Below the pieces are notes generated by a model. The model was not told the DNA's origin and did no database searches. It was given only the letters and a program-made list of their open reading frames with translations. This document shows, piece by piece, positions 1 to 8,210 of a stretch of 8,666 bases of DNA. Made by a program: the position numbers and the translations under genes. The stretch comes from an uncultured Eubacteriales bacterium (GTDB taxonomy: Bacteria > Bacillota > Clostridia > Oscillospirales > Acutalibacteraceae), in assembly GCA_900316925.1 (NCBI GenBank), contig ONEU01000154.1, positions 1 to 8,666 on the forward strand. Reading direction: 5' to 3'. The number at the start of each line of letters is the position of its first letter. Position 1 is the stretch's first letter.

Positions 1-1
1 C

Positions 2-3000
2 ACCTATCCGGTGCTTTGCAAGACGGAGACCGTTTCCGTTGCCGACTATATCCGGCAGGTAGGAAAGCAGCTTGCGGACAGCCTGCAATACGATGTTTAT
101 TCCTTTGCGGAGATCAGCCATGATCTGGGCATTAACGCCGACGTGATGTTTGTCTATCAAAGCACCATGACGGACGGTATGATCTTTGATTTCTGCGGCG
201 GCAAGGCTGAAAATGTGCCTCTCATCTTCGATGAGGAAAAGGCAAAGCTGGAAATGATCATCTACCCCGACGGAGACAGACTGCGCTATCACGTTTCCTA
301 CGATGCGGATTCTTATACCGAAGGCTTCATTCAGGACCTCCTCACGGCCTATGAACGGGCGATGACAGAATTTGCCCGGAAAGAAGAAATCTCCCAGGTA
401 CAGCTTGTCGATCAGGAAACAGAAGCAAGCCTGGAGGCCGTGAACCGCTTTGTTCACGAGTACGAGCCTACGGATATCGTGACGATGTTCCGCCGTCAGG
501 TTGAAAAGACACCAGACAACATTGCGGTGGTCTATCTGGATCGGACTTATACCTACCGTGAAGTCGATCGGCTTACCGAAAACGTCGCCGCTTTCCTGAA
601 GGACAAGGGCATCGGCCGGAACCAGGCGGTATCCGTGCTGATTCCGCGCTGTGAGTATATGCCTATTGCGGCGCTGGGCGTCCTGAAATCGGGAGCTGGC
701 TATGAGCCGCTTGACCCGACCTACCCGCCGGAACGTCTGGAATTTATGATCCGGGATGCGGACGCAAAATACCTGATCGCAGACAGAGACCTGATGGACA
801 GGGTTCCCAACTATGACGGTCCCGTCCTCTATACCGATGAGATTCCCGCATTGCCCGATGCGGAAAAACTCTCCGAGAATCCCGCTCCGGAAGATTTGTT
901 CATAATGCTCTATACCTCCGGTTCCACCGGTGTGCCAAAGGGCGTCATGCTGGAGCATCACAATCTGTGCGCTTTCTGCGATATGTACATCAGGGAGCAG
1001 GGCTTCGACGAGAACAGCCGCGCCTCCGCTTATGCCAGCTACGGATTTGACGCACACATGATTGATATGTATCCGGTGCTGCTTTCGGGCGGACAGCTTC
1101 ATATTATTGACGAAGCGATCCGTCTCGACCTGATCGCCATCAGGGACTATTTCAAACAAAACAAGATTACCCACGGCTTTATGACAACACAGGTGGGCAG
1201 ACAATTTGCCGATCTGTTCCCGGATGCGGAGTATCCCCATGTGCTGATCGTGGGCGGAGAAAAGCTGGTTCCTCTTGCGCCTCCCCGTTTCCGGTTGATT
1301 AACGGTTACGGTCCTACGGAATGTACGATCTGTACCCATATCTACCAGGTGGATCAGCTTTACAGACGTGTTCCTCTGGGAACTCCCAACTGCAATATGA
1401 AACAGTATGTGGTTGACAAAAATCTCAACCGCCTGCCCTTCGGCATTCCCGGCGAACTGATCGTTGCCGGACATCAGGTGGGACGCGGCTATCTGAACCG
1501 TCCCGAAAAGAATGCGGAGGTATTTATCCCCAATCCCTTCTCGGATGAACCGGGTTATGAGCACGCCTACCGCACGGGAGATATCGTGCGCATCCTCAGA
1601 GGAGGCGTGATGGACTTCATCGGCAGAAATGACGGTCAGGTGAAGGTCCGCGGCTTCCGTATCGAACTCAGTGAGGTTGAGGGGATCATCCGTCGATTCC
1701 CCGGTATCAAGGATGCCACCGTACAGGCCTTCGATGAGACAGGCGGCGGCAAATTTGTGGCGGCTTATGTTGTCTCGGATGAGCCCATAGACGTGAACGC
1801 CCTTGCCGAATTTATCAAGCGCGACAAGCCTGCCTATATGGTTCCTGCCGTGACCATGCAGATCGACCGCATCCCGCTGAACCAGAACCAGAAGGTCAAC
1901 AAGCGGGCACTTCCGAAGCCGGAAAAGAAGGCGGAGGATATCGTTCCGCCCCAGAATGAGGTACAAAAAACCGTCTTTGACTGTATCGCCAATGTCATCG
2001 GCACAACGGCTTTCGGTATTACCACGGACATTTTTGAGGCAGGTCTGACTTCCATCGGCGCCATCAAGCTCAATGTCATGCTTTCATCCGCTTTTGACAC
2101 GCCTGTGACGATCAAGGATTTGCGGGAACACAACACAGTACAGGCGCTGGAAGAGTTCTTTGCTCACAGTGAGGGAACGGAGACCTTCGACCTCCAGCCC
2201 GACTATCCCATTACCCAGACCCAGAACGGTATTTTTGTGGAATGTGTTGCCCATCCGGATGCGACGCTTTATAATATTCCGTTCCTGTTCCGACTCTCCG
2301 ATACGGTTGACCCGGTGAGACTGAAGGAAGCTGCCGAAGCAATGATTAACGCTCACCCGTATCTCAAGACCGAGCTTTTCCTGAACGACAGCGGAGACAT
2401 CCGTGCCAGAAGAAACGATACTGCTGCGCCTGCCGTGGAACTGATCGACGCCGATACGCTGCCGGATCAGCTGGTGCAGCCCTTTGCACTGATGGAAAGC
2501 CGTTTGTACCGGGTGAAGATATTCAGAACAAAGGAAGGCAATTATCTCTATCTGGATTTCCATCATATCATCTGTGACGGTACCAGTGAAGCCGTTATGA
2601 TCGAGGATATCAATGCTGCTTACGGCGGCGCTGTCCTCACAACGGAAACCTACACCGGCTTTGAAGCAGCCCTTGCCGAAGAAAAAGCCCGTCAGAGCGA
2701 CGCCTACGGCAAAGCCAAGGCTTACTACGACAAGCTGTTCGACGGCACGGATTCCGATTTCCTGCCCTCAAGGGATGTGGACGGACAGGAGCCTTCCTCC
2801 AACCGGTTCAAGATACCTTCTGCCCTCGACCTTACGGCGGTGAAAGACTGGTGTGAAAAGAACGGCGTTACCCTCAACGCTTTCTTCAACGCTGTCTTCG
2901 CCTTTGTGCTGGCAAAGTACAACTATAAGACCGAGGCCGTTTACACAACGATCTATAACGGCAGAAATGACTCTCGTCTGGCGCGTGCCGTGACCATGCT

Positions 3001-6000
3001 GGTCAAGACCTTCCCGGTTTATTGCGCCCTTGGCGGAGACGTCAGGATCGCCGATCTCATCAAGGCTACCGGTGAACAGCTCATCGGCAGTATGGAGAAC
3101 GATATTTATTCCTTTGCGGAAATCTCCCGTGCTTATGACATTCCCGCGGACGTGATGTTCGCATACCAGGGAGACGGTTTCGCCTTTACGGAAATCGGAG
3201 GCGCCCGGGCCGAAATGGTTCCCCTGACGCTCAGCGAGGCAAAAGCTCCTCTGAACATCAACGTGGCGCTCCGGAAGGGAAAGGTCTTCTTCTCCTGCGA
3301 TTATCGTTCGGATCGCTATTCCGAAGCCTTCATGCGGGGCTTTGTTGCCTGCATGGAAAAGACGGCGGAACAGTTTGTCACAAAGAACCTGCTGAAAGAG
3401 GTTTCCGTTCTGACGAAGGGTGCCGGAAAGCTTGTCGACAGCTTCAATGCCACCGAAGTCCGGATCCCGGATACCACCTGCAACAAGCTCTTTGAAGAAC
3501 AGGCGGCGAAGCATCCCGATAAGATTGCCGTGATCGCCGATAACGAAACACTCACCTATACCCAGCTTAACGAAAACGCCAACCGGGTGGCACACAGCCT
3601 GATCGACAGCGGCGTGCAGGTCGATGAGATGGTCGGCGTGATGATGCCCCGGACGGTATGGGCATACGCCGCCAGAGAAGGTATTCTCAAAGCAGGCGCT
3701 GCCTTCATGCCCCTGGCACCGGATTATCCTGACGACCGTGTGTCCTATATCCTCGAGAACTCCGGCGCGAAGCACGTTGTGACAACGGCGGCTCTTGCAG
3801 AGGAGAGAAAGCTCCTGTTTGAAAAGGCCGGCGTGACGGCACATTCCATGGAGGACCTGCTGAACACCGACAAAACGGATAACCCCGAAACCGGTGTCAA
3901 GCCCAATAATCTCTGCTACTGCATCTATACCTCCGGTTCCACCGGCAAGCCCAAGGGCGTGATGATCGAGCATCATTCCCTCGTTAACTTCGTGCACCAT
4001 GACCCGATCAACGTCCAGTCCTGTGAATTCGTTGATAACATGACGGTCTCTCTGGCGCTGGCGGCGCTGACCTTTGACGTTTCCGTTCTGGAAGAGAGTC
4101 TCGGCCTGTATCACGGCGGCACGGTTGCCATGGCGACGGAAGAAGAAATTAACAACCCTGTCCTCTTGGCGGAAATGATGAAGAAATACGGCGTTGATGT
4201 GATGAAGTGCACACCGTCCTATATGAATAATATGCTCGATGTGCCGCAGGTAGCAAAAGTGCTTTGTCAGATGAAGGCCATTGATATCGGCGCAGAAGCC
4301 TTCCCGGCACCCCTTTACGATAAAATGCGGCGTGCGGGTATCACTGCCAAGATTCACAACGGCTACGGCCCCACCGAAGCAACCATCACCACATCTATCG
4401 ACTATCTGACCTCAAACCGCATCACCATCGGTAAACCTCTCTGTAATACAAAGGTGGTCATGCTTGACCAGTACGACCATGAGCTGCCCGCTGACGTTCC
4501 CGGTGAACTGACGATCCTCGGCGAATGTGTCGGCAGAGGCTATGTTGCCAACGAAAAACTCAACAGCGAAAAATTCATTACCTTCAAGGGACTTCCCGCT
4601 TACCGCAGCGGCGACCTGGCGCGCTGGGGCAAGGACGGCAAGATCTACTTCATGGGCAGAATGGACAATCAGGTGAAGCTGAGAGGCCTGCGGATTGAGC
4701 TGGACGAGATCGAGAACGTAATGAACTCCTATCCGTCCGTCACACGCAGTGTTGTGATCGTCAAGGAAAGCGAACAGACCGGTCAGTATCTCTGCGCTTA
4801 CTTTGCGGCAGGCGTCAAGGTCAGCACCGACGATCTTGCAGCTCACATGGGCAAGAGCCTGGCAAAATACATGATTCCGTCCGTTTTCGTACAGTTGGAT
4901 GCAATCCCCCTCACCGCCAACGGCAAGGTGGACAAAAAAGCCCTTCCCGAACCGGTCGTTCAGGTGGAGGAACGGGACTACGTTCCCCCGAAAACAGAAC
5001 TGCAAAGGAAGCTCTGTTCCATATTCGCCTATGCCCTCGGAACGGACAAGGTGAGCGTTACCGATAACTTCTTCGAGATCGGCGGTACCTCGCTGACGGC
5101 ATCGAAGATCGCTATGAAAGCGATGATGGAGAAGCTCCCCATTGTCTTCAAGGATGTATTTGACTTCCCGACGGTTGAGGCAATGGAGAAGCACATCAAC
5201 GGCAAAATGCAGACAACGACTGAGGCCAAGGAAGAAATGAAGATCACGGAGAGCAACGCCCTTTCCCACAATAAGCCAGCGTTTATCACTGACGAAACGC
5301 TGGAACAGACTGTGGATACCGGCAACATTCTCCTGACCGGTGCAACCGGCTTCCTGGGTATCCATGTGCTGAAATGCCTGCTGGATACAACCGATAAAAC
5401 GGTTTACTGTCTGCTCCGTGCAAACAGCGACACGGCGGACAGAAGACTGATGAATATGCTCATGTATTACTTTGACGACCCGATGAAGGAACTGTTTGGC
5501 AGCCGGATCCAGGTCATCAAGGGTGATATCACCGACAGGGATCTGATTCTGACGCTGGGGTCCTATGATTTCGGAACTGTCATCAACTGCGCGGCCTGCG
5601 TCAAGCATTTCGTGCAGGACGATACCCTTGACCGGATCAACTGGCATGGCGTTGAAAACCTGATCGACCTGTGTCTGAAGGCAAAGCGCCGTCTGGTACA
5701 GGTTTCCACCGTCAGCGTGGCGGGTACCGGAACGGTAGAGCAATTCGGTGTGGACAAAAAGATATATGAGAGCGAGCTGTACTTCGGACAGAACCTCGAT
5801 AACAAATACGCCAACACCAAATTCAAGGCCGAACAGGTTCTGCTGAAAGCCGTGGAGGATGACGGTCTGGACGGTATGGTGGTTCGTGTGGGCAATCTGA
5901 TGAGCCGTTACAGCGACGGTGAATTCCAGATCAATTTCATTACCAATAACTTCATGCGCAGTATGCGTGCCTATGCAAAGCTGGGAATGATCCCGGTGGC

Positions 6001-6424
6001 AGCACTGGATAAGCAGGTGGAATTTTCACCCATTGACTGCACTGCGAAGGCAGTCGTCACTCTCTCCGCTACCGACCGTCAATATACGGTCTTCCATGCA
6101 ACAAACGGTCACCGGGTCCAGATGGGCGACGTGGTCGAAGCGATGAACCGGATCGGTGTGCCGGTCAGGATCGTCAGCAGCAAGGAATTCCAGCAGGCCT
6201 TTAACGCAGCAATTGCCGATGAGAAGATGAATGAAATCCTCTCTCCGCTCATTTCCTATCGAAGCGGAGAAGGAGAGGCCGTTCAGTACTTTGTGGGACA
6301 CGACAACAGCTTTACCACAAAGATGCTGTATCATCTCGGCTTCAAGTGGCCGATCATCAATGAGGACTATCTTACCAACGCATTTGAGACGCTGGAAGGC
6401 TTTGGCTTCTTCACGGGGGAATAA
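2..6424 (+). CDS. Nonribosomal peptide synthetase, C(partial)-A-PCP-C-A-PCP-thioester reductase, 5' end missing
   Basis: Cytoplasmic multimodular enzyme that activates amino acids as adenylates, loads them on carrier domains, condenses them and releases the chain reductively. Residue 1 below is the GTG codon at position 11. That GTG is not a real start: the frame is open to the window edge and the residues around it match the late part of the second C domain. Domains: C-terminal part of a condensation domain (about 1-130); adenylation A1 (about 157-635; TSGSTGVPKG at 302-311, NGYGPTE from 431, YRTGD from 520, core Lys628); carrier PCP1 (about 646-715, pantetheine Ser681 in GLTSIG); full condensation domain C2 (about 731-1150, intact HHIICDG at 851-857); A2 (about 1153-1645; TSGSTGKPKG at 1307-1316, NGYGPTE from 1450, YRSGD from 1531, Lys1639); PCP2 (about 1660-1735, Ser1694 in GGTSL); reductase R (about 1770-2137, GATGFLG at 1777-1783, putative Thr1900/Tyr1933/Lys1937 triad). 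No thioesterase or epimerase is seen. At least two residues are incorporated; further modules may lie upstream. Confidence 0.96.
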   Translation, partial: TYPVLCKTETVSVADYIRQVGKQLADSLQYDVYSFAEISHDLGINADVMFVYQSTMTDGMIFDFCGGKAENVPLIFDEEKAKLEMIIYPDGDRLRYHVSYDADSYTEGFIQDLLTAYERAMTEFARKEEISQVQLVDQETEASLEAVNRFVHEYEPTDIVTMFRRQVEKTPDNIAVVYLDRTYTYREVDRLTENVAAFLKDKGIGRNQAVSVLIPRCEYMPIAALGVLKSGAGYEPLDPTYPPERLEFMIRDADAKYLIADRDLMDRVPNYDGPVLYTDEIPALPDAEKLSENPAPEDLFIMLYTSGSTGVPKGVMLEHHNLCAFCDMYIREQGFDENSRASAYASYGFDAHMIDMYPVLLSGGQLHIIDEAIRLDLIAIRDYFKQNKITHGFMTTQVGRQFADLFPDAEYPHVLIVGGEKLVPLAPPRFRLINGYGPTECTICTHIYQVDQLYRRVPLGTPNCNMKQYVVDKNLNRLPFGIPGELIVAGHQVGRGYLNRPEKNAEVFIPNPFSDEPGYEHAYRTGDIVRILRGGVMDFIGRNDGQVKVRGFRIELSEVEGIIRRFPGIKDATVQAFDETGGGKFVAAYVVSDEPIDVNALAEFIKRDKPAYMVPAVTMQIDRIPLNQNQKVNKRALPKPEKKAEDIVPPQNEVQKTVFDCIANVIGTTAFGITTDIFEAGLTSIGAIKLNVMLSSAFDTPVTIKDLREHNTVQALEEFFAHSEGTETFDLQPDYPITQTQNGIFVECVAHPDATLYNIPFLFRLSDTVDPVRLKEAAEAMINAHPYLKTELFLNDSGDIRARRNDTAAPAVELIDADTLPDQLVQPFALMESRLYRVKIFRTKEGNYLYLDFHHIICDGTSEAVMIEDINAAYGGAVLTTETYTGFEAALAEEKARQSDAYGKAKAYYDKLFDGTDSDFLPSRDVDGQEPSSNRFKIPSALDLTAVKDWCEKNGVTLNAFFNAVFAFVLAKYNYKTEAVYTTIYNGRNDSRLARAVTMLVKTFPVYCALGGDVRIADLIKATGEQLIGSMENDIYSFAEISRAYDIPADVMFAYQGDGFAFTEIGGARAEMVPLTLSEAKAPLNINVALRKGKVFFSCDYRSDRYSEAFMRGFVACMEKTAEQFVTKNLLKEVSVLTKGAGKLVDSFNATEVRIPDTTCNKLFEEQAAKHPDKIAVIADNETLTYTQLNENANRVAHSLIDSGVQVDEMVGVMMPRTVWAYAAREGILKAGAAFMPLAPDYPDDRVSYILENSGAKHVVTTAALAEERKLLFEKAGVTAHSMEDLLNTDKTDNPETGVKPNNLCYCIYTSGSTGKPKGVMIEHHSLVNFVHHDPINVQSCEFVDNMTVSLALAALTFDVSVLEESLGLYHGGTVAMATEEEINNPVLLAEMMKKYGVDVMKCTPSYMNNMLDVPQVAKVLCQMKAIDIGAEAFPAPLYDKMRRAGITAKIHNGYGPTEATITTSIDYLTSNRITIGKPLCNTKVVMLDQYDHELPADVPGELTILGECVGRGYVANEKLNSEKFITFKGLPAYRSGDLARWGKDGKIYFMGRMDNQVKLRGLRIELDEIENVMNSYPSVTRSVVIVKESEQTGQYLCAYFAAGVKVSTDDLAAHMGKSLAKYMIPSVFVQLDAIPLTANGKVDKKALPEPVVQVEERDYVPPKTELQRKLCSIFAYALGTDKVSVTDNFFEIGGTSLTASKIAMKAMMEKLPIVFKDVFDFPTVEAMEKHINGKMQTTTEAKEEMKITESNALSHNKPAFITDETLEQTVDTGNILLTGATGFLGIHVLKCLLDTTDKTVYCLLRANSDTADRRLMNMLMYYFDDPMKELFGSRIQVIKGDITDRDLILTLGSYDFGTVINCAACVKHFVQDDTLDRINWHGVENLIDLCLKAKRRLVQVSTVSVAGTGTVEQFGVDKKIYESELYFGQNLDNKYANTKFKAEQVLLKAVEDDGLDGMVVRVGNLMSRYSDGEFQINFITNNFMRSMRAYAKLGMIPVAALDKQVEFSPIDCTAKAVVTLSATDRQYTVFHATNGHRVQMGDVVEAMNRIGVPVRIVSSKEFQQAFNAAIADEKMNEILSPLISYRSGEGEAVQYFVGHDNSFTTKMLYHLGFKWPIINEDYLTNAFETLEGFGFFTGE

Positions 6425-6430
6425 GTGATG
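6415..6430 (+). promoter_or_regulatory. Ribosome binding site and stop/start junction of the exporter gene
   Basis: GGGGGA at 6415-6420 lies inside the last codons of the NRPS gene. It is 7 bases upstream of ATG 6428 but only 4 bases upstream of the alternative GTG 6425, which directly follows the NRPS stop TAA (6422-6424). The spacing favours ATG 6428 as the start. With no gap between the reading frames, ribosomes finishing the NRPS could re-initiate here, so exporter output is probably coupled to synthetase translation. No promoter is visible between the two genes. Confidence 0.7.
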
Positions 6431-8194
6431 ACACGAAATGACTATCTGATTAAACGGAAATTCAATAGCTACCTCGTGCCGGGGATCCTGATGGCCGTCG
6501 CTATGCAGCTGGGCAACATCGTGGACAGTATCCTCGTCAGTATGTTTATCGACATCGACGGTCTGACGGCAATCTCCCTGAGTATGCCCGTCCTGTGCTT
6601 TATGCAGATGTTCGGCTTCGCCATCGGTGTCGGCGGCGCAATCACCATTTCTGTCATGCTCGGCAAACGTCAGCTCAAAGAAGCATCCGGCGTATTCTCG
6701 GTCTGCCTGATCTCCGTTGCGGGAATATCCCTGCTCTTCACGGTTCTGTCATTTTTTGTGACGAAGCCGCTGACCATGATGTTAGCGTCCACCCAGGAAC
6801 TCCAGGCACTGCTGGAACCGTATCTGTTTATCTTTATCTGCTTTATCCCGATTCTCAATATTTGCCTGCTGCTGTCCAATATGATGACAGTGGACAACAA
6901 TCCGAAATTAGGCGCGGCCACCTTTGTGGTGGCCAACGCCGTCAACCTGATCATGGATTATATATTTCTCCGGTATACGGATATGGGAATGACGGGCGCA
7001 GCATTATCCACGGTCATCGGCTACGCCAGCGGGATCCTGCTGGTCATCCCGTATATCTTCTCCAAAAAGAGGATGCTCAGAATCAGTCTCCTGGAGGGAT
7101 TCCGGCAGTTCAAAGTAATCTTTAAGGTTATCAGGGCAGGTATTCCGCAGGCAATGTATTTCGTGATGCTGATCCTGAAATACTATATCCTCAATGCTTT
7201 CATCCAGAATACCCTCGGCGCCGACAACATGGCAATCTATGCCGTTTGTATCAACTCGGTCTATATTGTCCGGCTGTGTATTGAAGGTATCATCGGCGTT
7301 GTGCAGACAATCGGCGGCGTTCTGTACGGAGAAAAGGATTATTACGGTATCCGGCGGCTTGTCAGGAGAACGGTGATATTTACCTGTGTATCGGTGGCCG
7401 TTCTGATGGCGGTGTTCCTGATCTGGCCGCAGATCATTCTGACGATCTTTTCCTTCAACAAGCCGGAGTTGTATGACGAGGCTATGCTCAGCGTCCGACT
7501 GTTCAGTTTCAGCTTCGGATTCTATGCCGCTAACCGTGTGGTTCAGGTCTACTATCAGACCATCCTCAAGGCGCAGCTTTCCACGATTGATACGGTTCTT
7601 GACGGTTTTGTACTGCTGGTGCCCGTCTCCATGCTGTTCATCGGCACGATCGGCGTTCTCGGCGTCAGCATTGCAACCATTGCTACCGAAGCCTTGTCCT
7701 TCTTCGCAGTCTGTCTGTTCCGTGTCATCCAGCAAAAGCGGGGCAAGTTCCCGCCAAAGGGCTTCCTGATGATCCCCGAAAAGGACCGCGAAAACCTGAT
7801 GGACATTACCGTCAGCAGTACGGACGAACAGGCTGTTGCTATCTCGAAGCAGTTGATCGAGTGCTGCAAACAGCATGATATTCCGTCGGAAAAATCCAAT
7901 GCGATCGGTATCGCAGCCGAGGAACTGACCTCCAACATCGCACATTTCGGGTACAAAGGAAACAAGCCCAGCTACATTGACATCAGTCTCTCCAAAACGG
8001 ATGACAAGCTGATCCTGCGGGTGCGTGATGACGGTGTGTCCTTCAATCCGACAGAATACCGTCCGGAGGAGGAGGACGATTTCCAGATCGGCGGCATTGC
8101 GCTGGTTAAAACAATTGCGGATAAGATGACCTACACCCGCGTACTGAATATGAACAACACCGTTATCGAGCTGGCGCTGGAACCGGCGTCATAA
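6428..8194 (+). CDS. MATE-family efflux transporter fused to a C-terminal RsbW/SpoIIAB-like ATPase domain
   Basis: A 588-residue inner-membrane protein counted from ATG 6428. Residues about 15-435 hold roughly twelve hydrophobic helices with a MATE layout. The conserved stretch after helix 4 is present: Asp156 in VDNNPKLG, then Asn173 and Asp177 in NAVNLIMDY. MATE proteins are usually about 450 residues and export drugs or metabolites using Na+ or H+ gradients. After a basic linker (QQKRGKFPPKG), residues about 455-588 form a GHKL/HATPase_c_2 domain. Its ATP-binding motifs are an N-box EELTSN (Glu499, Asn503), a G1 box DDG (534-536) and a glycine-rich QIGGIALV segment (Gly555-Gly556). There is no sensor-kinase His box, so it resembles the anti-sigma kinases RsbW and SpoIIAB rather than a two-component kinase. 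Position right after the NRPS suggests export of its peptide. Substrate and the role of the ATPase are inferred. Confidence 0.93.
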   Translation: MTRNDYLIKRKFNSYLVPGILMAVAMQLGNIVDSILVSMFIDIDGLTAISLSMPVLCFMQMFGFAIGVGGAITISVMLGKRQLKEASGVFSVCLISVAGISLLFTVLSFFVTKPLTMMLASTQELQALLEPYLFIFICFIPILNICLLLSNMMTVDNNPKLGAATFVVANAVNLIMDYIFLRYTDMGMTGAALSTVIGYASGILLVIPYIFSKKRMLRISLLEGFRQFKVIFKVIRAGIPQAMYFVMLILKYYILNAFIQNTLGADNMAIYAVCINSVYIVRLCIEGIIGVVQTIGGVLYGEKDYYGIRRLVRRTVIFTCVSVAVLMAVFLIWPQIILTIFSFNKPELYDEAMLSVRLFSFSFGFYAANRVVQVYYQTILKAQLSTIDTVLDGFVLLVPVSMLFIGTIGVLGVSIATIATEALSFFAVCLFRVIQQKRGKFPPKGFLMIPEKDRENLMDITVSSTDEQAVAISKQLIECCKQHDIPSEKSNAIGIAAEELTSNIAHFGYKGNKPSYIDISLSKTDDKLILRVRDDGVSFNPTEYRPEEEDDFQIGGIALVKTIADKMTYTRVLNMNNTVIELALEPAS

Positions 8195-8210
8195 AGGAGT
8201 ATTTCAAATG
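8193..8210 (+). promoter_or_regulatory. Ribosome binding site of the STAS gene
   Basis: AAAGGAG at 8193-8199 is a near-perfect anti-16S match, 8 bases upstream of ATG 8208, and overlaps the exporter stop codon TAA (8192-8194). It fixes the STAS start and indicates co-transcription. It is the strongest ribosome binding site in the window, in keeping with a small regulator needed in excess over its membrane-bound partner; that last point is inference. Confidence 0.8.

Noticed and set aside
11..13. GTG at position 11 as the start of the NRPS
   Set aside because: The three preceding codons are open and continue homology to the C domain, there is no ribosome binding site in view, and a real synthetase would not start in the middle of a C domain.
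2768..4357. Long minus-strand open frame (529 codons) opposite the C2/A2 region
   Set aside because: It is exactly antisense to strongly conserved NRPS motifs. Its translation is rich in His, Arg, Gly and Val with no recognisable domain, as expected of a shadow of a biased coding strand.
4412..5743. Minus-strand open frame of 443 codons opposite A2/PCP2/R
   Set aside because: Same reasoning: antisense to intact catalytic motifs, no domain, no ribosome binding site evident.
7004..7945. Minus-strand open frame of 313 codons opposite the exporter
   Set aside because: Highly charged, repetitive Asp/His/Gln composition is what the reverse complement of hydrophobic helices gives.
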